From Myxococcales bacterium (GTDB taxonomy: Bacteria; Myxococcota_A; Polyangia; Haliangiales; Haliangiaceae), in the NCBI GenBank assembly GCA_016707895.1, contig JADJGV010000001.1, positions 228,501-292,500 on the forward strand: DNA of 64,000 nucleotides, read 5' to 3'. Below are positions 8,348-17,377 of this stretch, piece after piece (the first letter of the stretch is position 1; the number at the start of each line of letters is the position of its first letter). The translations under genes were made by a program, and so were the position numbers. The notes below the pieces were generated by a model. The model worked only from the letters and a program-made list of their open reading frames with translations, made no database searches and was not told the origin of the DNA.

Positions 8348-9500
8348 TCACTCGCCGACGCGATCGAGCGCGCGCAGGAGCAGCAGCGCCTGCTGGCGCG
8401 CGTCCTCGCGATCGGCGTACCGCGCCGGCCACGCCGCGCACAGCCGATCGGTGATCGCCTCGACGTCGAGGTGGTCGGGCGGCGCCGCCCCCAGCGCCAC
8501 CGCCAGCCGGGCCACCGCCGGGGACACCGGCAGCGGGCCGCCGCGGCGCACGCCCAGCTGCGCCAGCAGATCGTCGCGCTCGCCGACCAGCGCGTCGACC
8601 GCGTCCATCGCGCGCGCCTCGCCGCGGTTGCGCACGGTCCACGCCCAGGTGCCGCCGGCGACGATCGCCCGCGGGATCACCTCGACGTCGAGCACGTCGC
8701 CGGGCGCGGCCGGCAGCGGCGGCTCGAGCGGCAGCACGGTCTGCAGCCAGTGGGTCGGCGCCGCGTCGACCGCGGTGGTCAACGTCACGCCCGGCGCCAG
8801 CGTGGCGAGGAAGCTCACGGCGATCGCGGTGACCGGCCCGGCGCTCGCGATCGGCACCGCGGCGGTGAAGCGGGTCGGCGTCGGCGCGCTGGCGTCGTGA
8901 TCGGCGCCGCACACCTCGGGCCCGAGCAGCTCGGCGGGCGCCAGCCGCGCGTAGCTGGGCCGATGGCGCAGGCGATCGGCCAGCGGCGCCAGATCGAGGC
9001 CGGCGACGTCGGCCACCGCCGCCAGCTCGCGCGCCAGGGCCGCCGGCCGCGCCGCCGCGAACACCAGCTGGTAGCTGGCGGGGATCGTCACCGCGTCGGG
9101 GCGGGCCCAGCGCCGGGCCAGCCGGTACAGCCGGTGGACGTCCTCGGCCGGCGCGAAGTGCCCGAGCAGCTCGGCCACGATCACCCGCGGCGCCTCGGGC
9201 AGGTCGTCGAGGCCCCTCGACGTCGGCGCGCACCGGCACCACGACGTCGGCCAGGCGGTTGTGGGCGATCAGCGCACGCGCCAGCGCGATCGCGCCGGTG
9301 CGCTCGACCGCGTAGACCCGGCGCGCGCCGGCCCGCGCCGCCAGCATCGCCAGCACGCCGCTGCCGGTGCCGAGGTCGACCACCACGTCGCCCGGGCGCA
9401 CCGTCGCCGCGATCGCGCGCGCGTAGGCGTCGACCCGCACCCGGTCGAGCAGCATCGTCGCCTGCTCGGCGGGATCGACGTAGCCGAGCCAGAACGTCAT
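8348..9500 (-). pseudogene. PRMT-like SAM methyltransferase, interrupted by a one-base frameshift
   Basis: From the ATG at 9500 the first frame gives VVVDLGTGSGVLAMLAARAGA, VYAVERTGAIALARAL and VPVRADVEG, which are the SAM-binding strands of a class I methyltransferase. At a run of four C on the plus strand (9213-9216; GGGG in the gene) the frame breaks. The next frame resumes with LDDLPEAP and RVIVAELLGHF, an acidic loop like that of protein arginine methyltransferases, and runs to a stop at 8348. Removing one G restores a protein of about 384 residues. The 1153-base span equals 384 codons plus one base, supporting a single insertion. The C-terminal part (about 140 residues with TPTRFTAAVPI and TWAWTVRNRG) looks like the beta-barrel of PRMT-type enzymes. 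Either a real lesion or a homopolymer sequencing error is possible; codon quality on both sides is intact, favouring error or a very recent event. Confidence 0.8.
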
Positions 9501-9527
9501 CGCGGCGTCACCCGCGCGCCGCGGCGC

Positions 9528-10697
9528 TCACGGCACGCACATCCGCATCGCCCACAGCGACGTGGTCGCGCCGTCGACCTGCAGCCAGAACAAGAACGGG
9601 AACTCGCCGTGGGTGGCGACGTCGTGGGCCTTGAGCCCGGCCGCGGTGACCACCACGCCGGGGGTCAGCGCCGGCAGCGCCTGCGAGTCGGGGCCGAGCA
9701 GCGCCCGGCCCAGGCGATCGGCGCCGACCTGGAACGCGTACCAGACGCCGGCGCTGGTCGCGCCCAGCCGCGGCGTCGACGAGATGTTGTCGACGTCGTC
9801 GCCGAACACCTCGTGGTGCATCGGCAACATCGCGCCCGGCGGCCCGCCGGTGGCCCACACCCGGTTGTCCTCGCAGTTCCAGCCGGCCACCACCGAGGCG
9901 CCGCCCGGCGCGACCACCAGGCTGGCGTTGTGGCAGGTCATCGAGATCGCCTGGCGGGTGGCGTCGTTGGCGGTCAGCGCGCCGTCGGCCACCACCACGT
10001 CGCAGTTGCTGCCGTTGCCGGTGATCGCCGCGTAGCCGCCGCCCAGCGGCCGCACCGCCAGCGCCTCGGGCATCGCCGTGAACATCGGGTCGGGGCCGGC
10101 GACGAGGTTGCCGTCGAGATCGAGCGCGACCGCGTGCGAGTCGGCCGCGGTGCCGACCATCGCGACGAACCGGCCGCGCCCAGGGTCGCCGGCCAGGTAG
10201 TCGAAGCCGAACGCGCGGCGGCCGTCGATCCGCGTCGACGGGCCGCGGTCGTAGCCGGCGGCGTCGAGCGGCAAGAACTTCACGCCGTTGTTGGCGGCGT
10301 CGTCGACCGCCAGCAGCACCTGGTCGCCGACCGCGGCGATCGCGATCGGCCCCTCCTTGGTCGCGGCCACCGCGTCGCTCTGCGTGTTGGCGAGGTGCGG
10401 GCCGCTCGCGTCGACGCCCAGCGCCAGGCCGCTGGTGTGGGTCTGGCTGCCGCCGGTCTGCCACGCGGCGACGAAGCCGGTCGTGGTCGCGGCCACGTCG
10501 AGCGCGAAGGTCGACGCCGCCGCGCCGCCGGTGTCGCCGAGGTCGATCAGCTGCACCGGCTGATCGCACGCCATCAGCGCGCCCGGCGGCGGGCCGGCCT
10601 CGGCGCTGTCGCCCTGGGCGTCGACCGCGGCCGGGTCGTAGCCGATCCGCCCGCAGCCAGCGGCGGCGATCACGGCGACGAGCCAGCGCGTCCGCAT
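9528..10697 (-). CDS. Predicted lipoprotein, unknown function
   Basis: 389 residues from the chosen start. The N-terminus MRTRWLVAVIAAAGCGRIGYDP carries a lipobox (AAAGC), and the GCGRIGYDP pattern recurs in lipoproteins of this lineage. The rest, rich in strands such as LDVAATTTGFVAAWQTGG and GVWYAFQVGADRL, suggests a beta-propeller-like extracellular protein, but no catalytic motif is evident. An in-frame ATG at 10706 is possible. I prefer 10697 because a TACGAT hexamer (10705-10710) ends 7 bases before it, matching the leaderless pattern seen elsewhere, and because it gives a compact signal peptide. Confidence 0.75.
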   Translation of the reverse strand: MRTRWLVAVIAAAGCGRIGYDPAAVDAQGDSAEAGPPPGALMACDQPVQLIDLGDTGGAAASTFALDVAATTTGFVAAWQTGGSQTHTSGLALGVDASGPHLANTQSDAVAATKEGPIAIAAVGDQVLLAVDDAANNGVKFLPLDAAGYDRGPSTRIDGRRAFGFDYLAGDPGRGRFVAMVGTAADSHAVALDLDGNLVAGPDPMFTAMPEALAVRPLGGGYAAITGNGSNCDVVVADGALTANDATRQAISMTCHNASLVVAPGGASVVAGWNCEDNRVWATGGPPGAMLPMHHEVFGDDVDNISSTPRLGATSAGVWYAFQVGADRLGRALLGPDSQALPALTPGVVVTAAGLKAHDVATHGEFPFLFWLQVDGATTSLWAMRMCVP

Positions 10698-10704
10698 CGC
10701 GCGC

Positions 10705-10710
10705 ATCGTA
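10705..10710 (-). promoter_or_regulatory. -10 hexamer TACGAT, leaderless-type
   Basis: TACGAT on the minus strand with 7 bases between it and the ATG at 10697. No Shine-Dalgarno sequence is present. Transcription would start at or next to the start codon. Confidence 0.45.
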
Positions 10711-10755
10711 GCGCAGCCGCCCGGCCCCGGGTACCGAACTCGCCGCGGCGGCGGC

Positions 10756-11994
10756 TCACCGCCGGGTCAGCACCAGCTGGTGGTCGGCCAGCGTGCGCTC
10801 GGCGAACGCGGCCTGCGAGAACGCCAGGTACAGGTGCCACGCGCGCACGAAGGCGGCGTCGAAGCCGAGCCGGGTGATCGTCGGCAGCGCCGCGTCGAAG
10901 CGCGCCCGCCACGCCGCCAGGGTCGGCGCGTAGTCGGGGCCGATGTCGTCGGCCGCGGTCAGCGTCAGGCCGGTGCCGGTGAGCGCCGCGCCGATCGCGC
11001 CCAGCGACGGGATCAGCGAGCCGGGGAAGATGTACGTCTGCATCCAGTCGACCGAGCGCCGGTAGGCCGCGAACCGCGCGTCGGGCATCGTGATCGACTG
11101 GATCGCCGCGCGGCCGCCCGGGCGCAGGCGCTCGCCGACGGTCGCGAAGTAGCGCGGCAGGTACTCGTAGCCGACCGCCTCCAGCATCTCGCACGACAGG
11201 ATCGCGTCGTAGCGCCCGTCGACGTCGCGGTAGTCGCACAGGCGGAACGTCACGCGATCGGCCAGCCCCTCGGCCGCGGCGCGGGCGGTGGCGTAGGCGA
11301 GCTGCGCCGGCGACACGGTGATCGCGGTGACGTGGCAGCCGCGGGTGCGGGCCGCGTGCAGCGCCAGCGCGCCCCAGCCGCAGCCGATCTCCAGCACGCG
11401 ATCGCCGGGGCCGATCCCGGCCAGCGCGCACAGCCGCTCGAGCTTGGCCGTCTGCGCGGCGGCCAGGTCGGCGGCGCCGTCGCGCCACAGCGCGCACGAG
11501 TACACCAGCTGCGCGTCGAGGAACGTCTGGTAGAACGCGTTGCCCAGGTCGTAGTGGGCGTAGATGTTGCGCGCCGAGCCGGCGCGATCGTTGGCGGCGC
11601 GCTGGTGGCGCCAACGGGTCGGCAGCTGGGCCAGCCAGGTCATCGGCGACTCGACGCCGCCGGCGCCGGTGGCGCGCAGGAACCACCCCAGCGCCGCCGG
11701 CAGATCGTCGGCGTCCCAGTCGCCGGCGGTGTAGCCCTCGCCGGCGCCCAGCTCGCCGCGCCACAGCATCCGGGCGAAGGCGCGATCGTCGTGGACCCGC
11801 AGCACCGCGGCGCGCTCGCCCTGGCCCAGCGCGACCCGCCGGCCGTCGGGCAACACCAGCTCGACCCGGCGATCGGCGGCCGCGCTGGCCAGCCGCGCCA
11901 GCACCACCCGGCGGGCCAGGCGCCCCAGCGGCTCGAGCGCGCGCGGGACCGGCGACGTCAGGGGGTGGACCGAGCGGCGCGCGAGCGAGGCCAT
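10756..11994 (-). CDS. Cyclopropane-fatty-acyl-phospholipid synthase family methyltransferase
   Basis: 412 residues, the usual size for CFA synthases. YAHYDLGNAFYQTFLD, VYSCALW, VLEIGCGWGALALHAA (the SAM-binding motif), GRYDAILSCEMLEAVG, and MQTYIFPGSLIPSL in the C-terminal active-site region are all present. These enzymes transfer a methylene or methyl group from S-adenosylmethionine to unsaturated acyl chains of membrane phospholipids. The gene is last in a minus-strand operon behind DUF1365 and an FAD amine-oxidase-like protein. That trio suggests a modified lipid other than a simple cyclopropane, such as a methyl-branched or furan type. The ATG at 11994 starts 32 bases after the DUF1365 stop. 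Confidence 0.9.
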   Translation of the reverse strand: MASLARRSVHPLTSPVPRALEPLGRLARRVVLARLASAAADRRVELVLPDGRRVALGQGERAAVLRVHDDRAFARMLWRGELGAGEGYTAGDWDADDLPAALGWFLRATGAGGVESPMTWLAQLPTRWRHQRAANDRAGSARNIYAHYDLGNAFYQTFLDAQLVYSCALWRDGAADLAAAQTAKLERLCALAGIGPGDRVLEIGCGWGALALHAARTRGCHVTAITVSPAQLAYATARAAAEGLADRVTFRLCDYRDVDGRYDAILSCEMLEAVGYEYLPRYFATVGERLRPGGRAAIQSITMPDARFAAYRRSVDWMQTYIFPGSLIPSLGAIGAALTGTGLTLTAADDIGPDYAPTLAAWRARFDAALPTITRLGFDAAFVRAWHLYLAFSQAAFAERTLADHQLVLTRR

Positions 11995-12026
11995 GCCCGG
12001 AGTTTGATGCACGAGCGCCGCCGACG

Positions 12027-12797
12027 TTACAGCGCCGCCGGCCGATGATCCGGCCCCGGGCGGCGGAACGGCACCCGCCGCAGGTGGTTCCACACCGCCT
12101 CGCCGTAGATCAGCGCCACCACCTGCAGGCTCATCAGCGGGAACCGCACCGCCGCCGCCGCCAGCGCGCGATCGGTCAGCGGCACCCGGCCCCCGGCCAG
12201 GTGCGCGACGAACACCCGCTCGCCGTCGGGCCGATCGACGTCCATGTGCACCGCCAGCCGCGGCGCGTCGGGCGGCCCGGCCGCGAACTCGAACGCGTAG
12301 CGGGCGTCGCCGTGCAGGAACGGCGACACGAAGAACGCGCGCTCGACGACGAACCGGGCGCGGGCCGGGCCGGCGTCGACCCGCTGCGCCGGGCCGAGCA
12401 GGTAGCGGTGGCGGCCGCCGTAGGTGTTGCGCACGTCGGCGATCACCGACGCCAGCCGCCCATCGGCGTCGTAGCCGCAGAAGAAGCTGACCGGGTTGAA
12501 GACGTAGTTGGCGGTGCGCAGCTGCGTGACCAGCCGCGCCGTCGCCGGGCGCGGCAGCCCGGCCTCGGCCAGCCGCGCGTGGTACGCGGCGACCAGCCCG
12601 CGGCCGGCGTCGTCGTAGTCGCGATCGTGCAGCGACCACAGGTTGGCCCGGTTGTGGCCGAACAGCCGCAGCCCGCGGTGCAGCGCCGGCAGCTCGTCGA
12701 GATCGAGGTGCGCGGTGACGATCGGGTAGCGGAACGTGCGCTGGTGGCGATCGCGGCGCGCGTGGACCAGGTGCCCCTGGTACAGCGCCGAGTTCAC
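12027..12797 (-). CDS. DUF1365 family protein
   Basis: 256 residues from a GTG whose GTGA overlaps the stop of the upstream FAD oxidoreductase. LYQGHLVHARRDRHQRTFRYP at the N-terminus, LRTANYVFNPVSFFCGYD, and DVRNTYGGRHRYLL match the DUF1365 signature, an uncharacterised family nearly always encoded between an FAD amine-oxidase-like protein and a CFA-synthase homologue. A VALIYGEAVWNHLRR helix near the C-terminus may be peripheral. Its biochemical role is not established. The context supports action on acyl chains together with its neighbours. Confidence 0.88.
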   Translation of the reverse strand: MNSALYQGHLVHARRDRHQRTFRYPIVTAHLDLDELPALHRGLRLFGHNRANLWSLHDRDYDDAGRGLVAAYHARLAEAGLPRPATARLVTQLRTANYVFNPVSFFCGYDADGRLASVIADVRNTYGGRHRYLLGPAQRVDAGPARARFVVERAFFVSPFLHGDARYAFEFAAGPPDAPRLAVHMDVDRPDGERVFVAHLAGGRVPLTDRALAAAAVRFPLMSLQVVALIYGEAVWNHLRRVPFRRPGPDHRPAAL

Positions 12798-14032
12798 GCG
12801 CCCTCGTCGGCCAGCAGCCGCGCCGCCGCCACCTGCCCCGAGCGCAGGCCGTCCTCGTGGAAGCCGAACCCGGTCCAGGCCCCGGCGAAGTAGGTGCGGA
12901 CCACGCCCTGCAGCCGCGGCAGGCCGGCGTGGGCGTCGAGCGCGGCGAAGTCGAACTGCGGGTGCTCGAACGTCACCGCGTGGTGGACCGGCGCCAGCGG
13001 CCGGTCGGGGTTGAGCGTCACCAGGTACGGCGGCGCCGCCGGCAGGCCCTGCAGGCGGTTCATCCAGTAGGTGATCCGCGCCGGCCCCGCGCCGGCGACG
13101 TAGTTCCACGACGCCCACGCGTCCTTGGCCCGCGGCATGACCCCGACGTCGCCGTGCAGCACCGTCCGGTTTTCGGACGTCACCAGCGGGCCGAGCAGGC
13201 GGCGCTCGTCGGCGGTCGGCGCCGCCAGCAGCGCCAGCGCCCGCGGCGCCGAGGTCGCCAGCACCACCCGATCGCAGCGGTGCTCGGCGCCGTCGATCAC
13301 CAGCGTCGCGCCGCGATCGTCGCGGTGGATCGCGGTCACGGCGGCGCGCGCGCGCACCGCGAACCCGCCGGCCGCGACCAGCGCCCGCACGTAGGTCGCG
13401 CTGCCGCCGATCACGGTCCGCCACGGGTGCGGCCGGGTCAGCCGCAGCATGCCGTGGTGGTGGAGGAACCGCAGGAAGGTCTCGGCCGGGAACCCGCCGC
13501 AGCGGTCGGGCGCCATCGACCACAACGACGCCGCCAGCGGCACCACGAACCGGTCGCGGACGTCGGCGGCGACGCCGCGCTCGTGCAGCCAGGCGTCGAG
13601 CGTCGCCCGCCGCGTGCGATCGCTGCCGAGATCGCGCCGGCCCACCGCCAGGAGCCGCGCCACCTCGGCCAGCATGCGCCAGTGCCGCGGCGAGCCCAGC
13701 CGCCGGCGCTGCGCAAACCAGCCGCGCGGCGACGCGCTCGACCACTCGAGCCGATCGTCGCCGTCGTCGACCGCCACCGAGAATGCCATCGGCGTCTCGC
13801 GCGACCGCACGCCGAGCTGATCGAGCAGCGCGGTGAAGCGCGGGTAGCTGGGCCGCGAGAACACGATGAAGCCGAGGTCGACCGGCGTGCCGTCGACCAC
13901 CGCGGTGTGGACGTGGCCGCCGAGCTCGGGCGCGGCCTCGAACAGCGTCACGTCGGCGCGGCCGGCCAGCGCGCGCGCCGCCCCCAGGCCGGCGACGCCG
14001 GCACCGATGATCGCCACGCGCGGTCGGGTCAC
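12794..14032 (-). CDS. FAD/NAD(P)-dependent amine-oxidase-like protein
   Basis: 412 residues. VAIIGAGVAGLGAARAL is the FAD-binding dinucleotide motif, GGHVHTAVVDGTPVDLGFIVF follows as in amine-oxidase/phytoene-desaturase-like flavoproteins of the DUF1365/CFA cluster, and YFAGAWTGFGFHEDGLRSG is the C-terminal FAD-binding segment. The likely reaction is desaturation or oxidation of a lipid acyl chain before or after methyl transfer by the downstream CFA-family enzyme. The GTG start overlaps the stop of the upstream lipoprotein (GTGA), and its own stop overlaps the DUF1365 start. The order FAD protein, DUF1365, CFA synthase is conserved in many proteobacteria. Confidence 0.88.
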   Translation of the reverse strand: MTRPRVAIIGAGVAGLGAARALAGRADVTLFEAAPELGGHVHTAVVDGTPVDLGFIVFSRPSYPRFTALLDQLGVRSRETPMAFSVAVDDGDDRLEWSSASPRGWFAQRRRLGSPRHWRMLAEVARLLAVGRRDLGSDRTRRATLDAWLHERGVAADVRDRFVVPLAASLWSMAPDRCGGFPAETFLRFLHHHGMLRLTRPHPWRTVIGGSATYVRALVAAGGFAVRARAAVTAIHRDDRGATLVIDGAEHRCDRVVLATSAPRALALLAAPTADERRLLGPLVTSENRTVLHGDVGVMPRAKDAWASWNYVAGAGPARITYWMNRLQGLPAAPPYLVTLNPDRPLAPVHHAVTFEHPQFDFAALDAHAGLPRLQGVVRTYFAGAWTGFGFHEDGLRSGQVAAARLLADEGA

Positions 14033-15123
14033 GGACCGGTTCGTAGCACCACGCCGCGCAAGCGCACGGGCGTGGGCGGCGCCAGATCGTGGCCGTCGCG
14101 GATCAGCGCGGCCAGCGTGAAGCCGGGCGTCGCGACCGCGCGGATCGCCTCGTCGGACAGCGCGACGTCGGCGGCCAGCGTGGCGCGGCCGCCCGCGGCC
14201 AGGCTGCCCAGGTACAGCACCCGGCCGTCGAGCTCCATGCTCGACGACGCCAGCACCACCCGCACGCCGTAGCCGCGCCCCGGGCCGACGTTGTCGATCG
14301 CCAGGGACACCCGCAGCCGGTTGCCGGCGGTCAGGCTGGCCGCCAGCGGCCCGGCCTCGTACTGCGCGAGCTTCTCCAGCGCCGCCAGCGGCGGCACCGT
14401 CGCGTCGAGCCCGCGCTCGGCGAAGAAGCCGGCCCGGGCCGCCGCCAGCGCCCCGGGATCGATCACCGTGTCGATCCGCACCGCCACGCCGGCCACCAGC
14501 AGATCGATCGCCAGATCGAGCGCCGGCAGCCGCGGCTCGAGGGCGTCGACGAAGTCGAACGGCGACACCGCGAACCCGCCGTCGGCGCCGACCGCGCCCT
14601 CGACGTGCAGCCCGCTCCACAGGAGCGTCGCCCGCTCGGCCACCACCGGCTCCTCGCCGCACGGCTGCGACGCGCCGGGGCGGCGCACCGCCTGCACGCC
14701 CACCGGGTTGCGTTCGACGCGGTTGCCGACCAGCGGCCCGATCACCAGCGGCACGCCGAGCCCGATCGCGCCGGCGCCGACGTAGGTCAAGGGCGAGCTG
14801 GCGCCGTCGTCCGACAGCATCCCGGTGGCCGCGCCGACGAAGCCCAGCCCGGTGGCGATCACGCCGACCACCAGCGTCGCCGGGTTGGGCGACACCTTGA
14901 CCACGTCGAAGGTGGCCATGTCGGTGACGGTCTCGGTTGCGCACGCCAGCGGCGCGACGAACCGCAGCCGGCCGCGCTCGTCGAGCCGGGCGGTCGGCGG
15001 CAGCGCCCGGGGCGGCGCGGCGGTGCGCTCGACGCGGGTCTCGCCGGTGCGGGTGTCCTGGTAGGCGATCGACGCGTGGCAGGCGCCGAGCGCCACCAGC
15101 ACCGGCAGGGTGCGCGGGTTCAC
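14029..15123 (-). CDS. Predicted lipoprotein, unknown function
   Basis: 364 residues from a GTG start. The signal VNPRTLPVLVALGACHASIAY has a clear lipobox (ALGAC). A Gly-rich hydrophobic stretch (LVVGVIATGLGFVGAATG, then YVGAGAIGLGVPLVIGPLVG) forms one or two likely membrane passes near residues 85-145. The C-terminal half (RLRVSLAIDNVGPGRGYGVRVVL) looks like an Ig-type or CARDB-like beta domain. An ATG at 15132 is in frame, but a TACGAT hexamer overlaps it and lies 7 bases before the GTG at 15123, so the latter is preferred. It is the first gene of the lipid-modification operon; its role there is unknown. Confidence 0.7.
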   Translation of the reverse strand: MNPRTLPVLVALGACHASIAYQDTRTGETRVERTAAPPRALPPTARLDERGRLRFVAPLACATETVTDMATFDVVKVSPNPATLVVGVIATGLGFVGAATGMLSDDGASSPLTYVGAGAIGLGVPLVIGPLVGNRVERNPVGVQAVRRPGASQPCGEEPVVAERATLLWSGLHVEGAVGADGGFAVSPFDFVDALEPRLPALDLAIDLLVAGVAVRIDTVIDPGALAAARAGFFAERGLDATVPPLAALEKLAQYEAGPLAASLTAGNRLRVSLAIDNVGPGRGYGVRVVLASSSMELDGRVLYLGSLAAGGRATLAADVALSDEAIRAVATPGFTLAALIRDGHDLAPPTPVRLRGVVLRTGP

Positions 15124-15130
15124 CCGCGCC

Positions 15131-15136
15131 ATCGTA
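15131..15136 (-). promoter_or_regulatory. -10 hexamer TACGAT, leaderless-type
   Basis: TACGAT lies 7 bases before the preferred GTG at 15123 and overlaps the alternative ATG at 15132. It would drive the lipid-modification operon. Confidence 0.45.
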
Positions 15137-15137
15137 A

Positions 15138-15315
15138 GGGCCTGGGAATGGGGAAGTCGATCGTTCTCGCGGCCGATCCATCCCCGCTGGCGGCGTTGCC
15201 GGCTCCGGTCCTCACGTCACGTCCAACGAGGACGCTCGGTTCCGGTCCTCGCCGGCGCCTTGCCATCGGGGCGCCTCGACCGCGATCATCGACCGCCTTC
15301 CCCGTTCCCAGGCCC
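15138..15315. repeat. 178-bp inverted-repeat element between divergent genes
   Basis: A 19-base arm at 15138-15156 (GGGCCTGGGAATGGGGAAG) is matched with one mismatch by the reverse complement of 15297-15315. Inside, TCGATC/GATCGA-like and GTCCTC (N14) GAGGAC matches continue an imperfect palindrome. No clear target-site duplication flanks it. It fills most of the space between the divergent lipoprotein and hydrolase genes. It may be a MITE-like insertion or a regulatory palindrome. Its sequence is unlike the 175-bp family at 58-63 kb. Confidence 0.55.
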
Positions 15316-15323
15316 TGACGCAG

Positions 15324-15329
15324 TAACGT
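15324..15329 (+). promoter_or_regulatory. -10 hexamer TAACGT, leaderless-type
   Basis: TAACGT with 6 bases to the ATG at 15336. No Shine-Dalgarno sequence precedes that gene. Confidence 0.4.
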
Positions 15330-15335
15330 GCGCGC

Positions 15336-16052
15336 ATGGCGGCCCCACCCGCGCTCCCTGACCTCGCCACCCCCGTCGACATCCCCGCCGGCGATCGCGC
15401 CATCGCCGGCCGGCTGTGGACCGCGCCCGGCGCGCACACGATCTACGCGCTCGGCCACGGCGCCGGCGCCGGCATGCACCACCCGTTCATGATCGCGATC
15501 GCCGCCGCGCTGGCCGCGCGCGGCGTGACGACCTTGCGCTGGGAGATGCCGGCCATGACCGCCGGCAAGCGCCTGGCCGATCGCCCCGCGGTGGTGCGGC
15601 CGCTGGCGCGCGCCGCCTGCCTGCACGCCGCCACCCTGGCCCCGGGCCTGCGGCTGATCGCCGGCGGCAAGTCGATGGGCGGCCGGATGACGTCGGAGGC
15701 CCACGCCGCCGCGCCGATCCCGGGGCTGGCCGGGCTGGCGTTCCTCGGCTTCCCGCTGCACCCGGCCGGCGCGCCGGCGTCGACCCGCGGCGCGCACCTC
15801 GCGGGCATCGCCCTGCCGATGCTGTTCGTGTCCGGCACCCGCGACGCCCTCGCGGAGCCGGCGCTGCTCGACGCGCTGCTCGCGGCGCTGGGCCCGCGCG
15901 CGACCCGCTGTCCGATCCACGACGGCGACCACGGCCTCGAGGTGCCGCGCCGGCCCGCGCCCGACCGCCCGCGCACCGCCGATCCGATCGCCACCGCCGC
16001 CGAGGCGATCGCCGCCTGGGCCGACGCGCTCCCGGCCCCCGCCATTCCTTGA
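15336..16052 (+). CDS. Alpha/beta hydrolase of the KANL3/Tex30-like family
   Basis: 238 residues. YALGHGAGAGMHHPFM gives the oxyanion strand-turn, GGKSMGGRM carries the nucleophilic Ser in a G-x-S-x-G-G context, and LFVSGTRDALAEP and DGDHGLEVP hold the likely Asp and His of the triad. These features match the small dienelactone-hydrolase-like family named after KANL3/Tex30. No signal peptide is present, so it is cytosolic. The substrate is unknown. The start is supported by a TAACGT -10-like hexamer six bases upstream. Confidence 0.82.
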   Translation: MAAPPALPDLATPVDIPAGDRAIAGRLWTAPGAHTIYALGHGAGAGMHHPFMIAIAAALAARGVTTLRWEMPAMTAGKRLADRPAVVRPLARAACLHAATLAPGLRLIAGGKSMGGRMTSEAHAAAPIPGLAGLAFLGFPLHPAGAPASTRGAHLAGIALPMLFVSGTRDALAEPALLDALLAALGPRATRCPIHDGDHGLEVPRRPAPDRPRTADPIATAAEAIAAWADALPAPAIP

Positions 16053-16078
16053 CACCGCCGATCACGTGCGCAAATCAT
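16049..16078 (+). promoter_or_regulatory. Sigma70-like promoter, leaderless
   Basis: A perfect TTGACA at 16049-16054, an 18-base spacer, and AATCAT at 16073-16078 (four of six positions of TATAAT). The expected start of transcription falls at the GTG at 16085. The -35 box overlaps the stop codon of the preceding hydrolase gene. Confidence 0.5.
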
Positions 16079-16084
16079 CGCCGC

Positions 16085-16903
<819 letters not shown>

Positions 16904-17089
16904 CGCGCGATCCGCGGCGCGGCGTCGAGCGCTGATCGCGGCGGCGCGGCGCCGGCGCGGCGACCGCCACGTCGGTTCGGTGAGCCGGCGTACGCGCGTG
17001 GCGTGCGGTGTGCGCGGCGTCGGCCCAACACAACAACATCGCAACAACCCGCGAGGCGTGCGGCGGTTACGGAGGTGCGAGAGGTGACC

Positions 17090-17350
17090 ATGCCCATTCG
17101 TTCCTTGTTCCTCGGCATCGCGCTGTCGCTGGCGGCGGCGTGCAGCGACCCGGCCCCCGCGATCGACGCCGGCGTCGACGCCGCGATCGACGCGCCCGCC
17201 GTCGGCCCCACCCGCGTCGAGCTCGGCAGCGGCGGCCGCGTCAGCGGCGGCACGCTGACCGCCGACGTCCAGCTCGGCGTGCCCATCGCGCAACACCCGA
17301 CCACCGGCGGCACCCTGACCGCCACCACCGCCACCCCGATCGCGCGCTGA
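17090..17350 (+). CDS. Small predicted lipoprotein
   Basis: 86 residues. MPIRSLFLGIALSLAAACSDP is a signal peptide with lipobox AAAC, followed by the Asp/Ala run IDAGVDAAIDAPA typical of lipoproteins in this lineage. The remaining 50 residues (VELGSGGRVSGGTLTADVQLG) look beta-stranded and have no recognisable domain. A GAGGTG site precedes the ATG at good spacing. It lies 27 bases before a secreted collar-repeat protein and is probably co-transcribed with it. Confidence 0.65.
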   Translation: MPIRSLFLGIALSLAAACSDPAPAIDAGVDAAIDAPAVGPTRVELGSGGRVSGGTLTADVQLGVPIAQHPTTGGTLTATTATPIAR

Positions 17351-17377
17351 CGCGACCGCCACCCGCAGGAGCTCATC

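Noticed and set aside
8348..9184. Independent gene starting at MIVAELLGHF
   Set aside because: The sequence begins inside the methyltransferase fold, and the SAM-binding part is directly upstream in another frame. A frameshifted single gene explains both.
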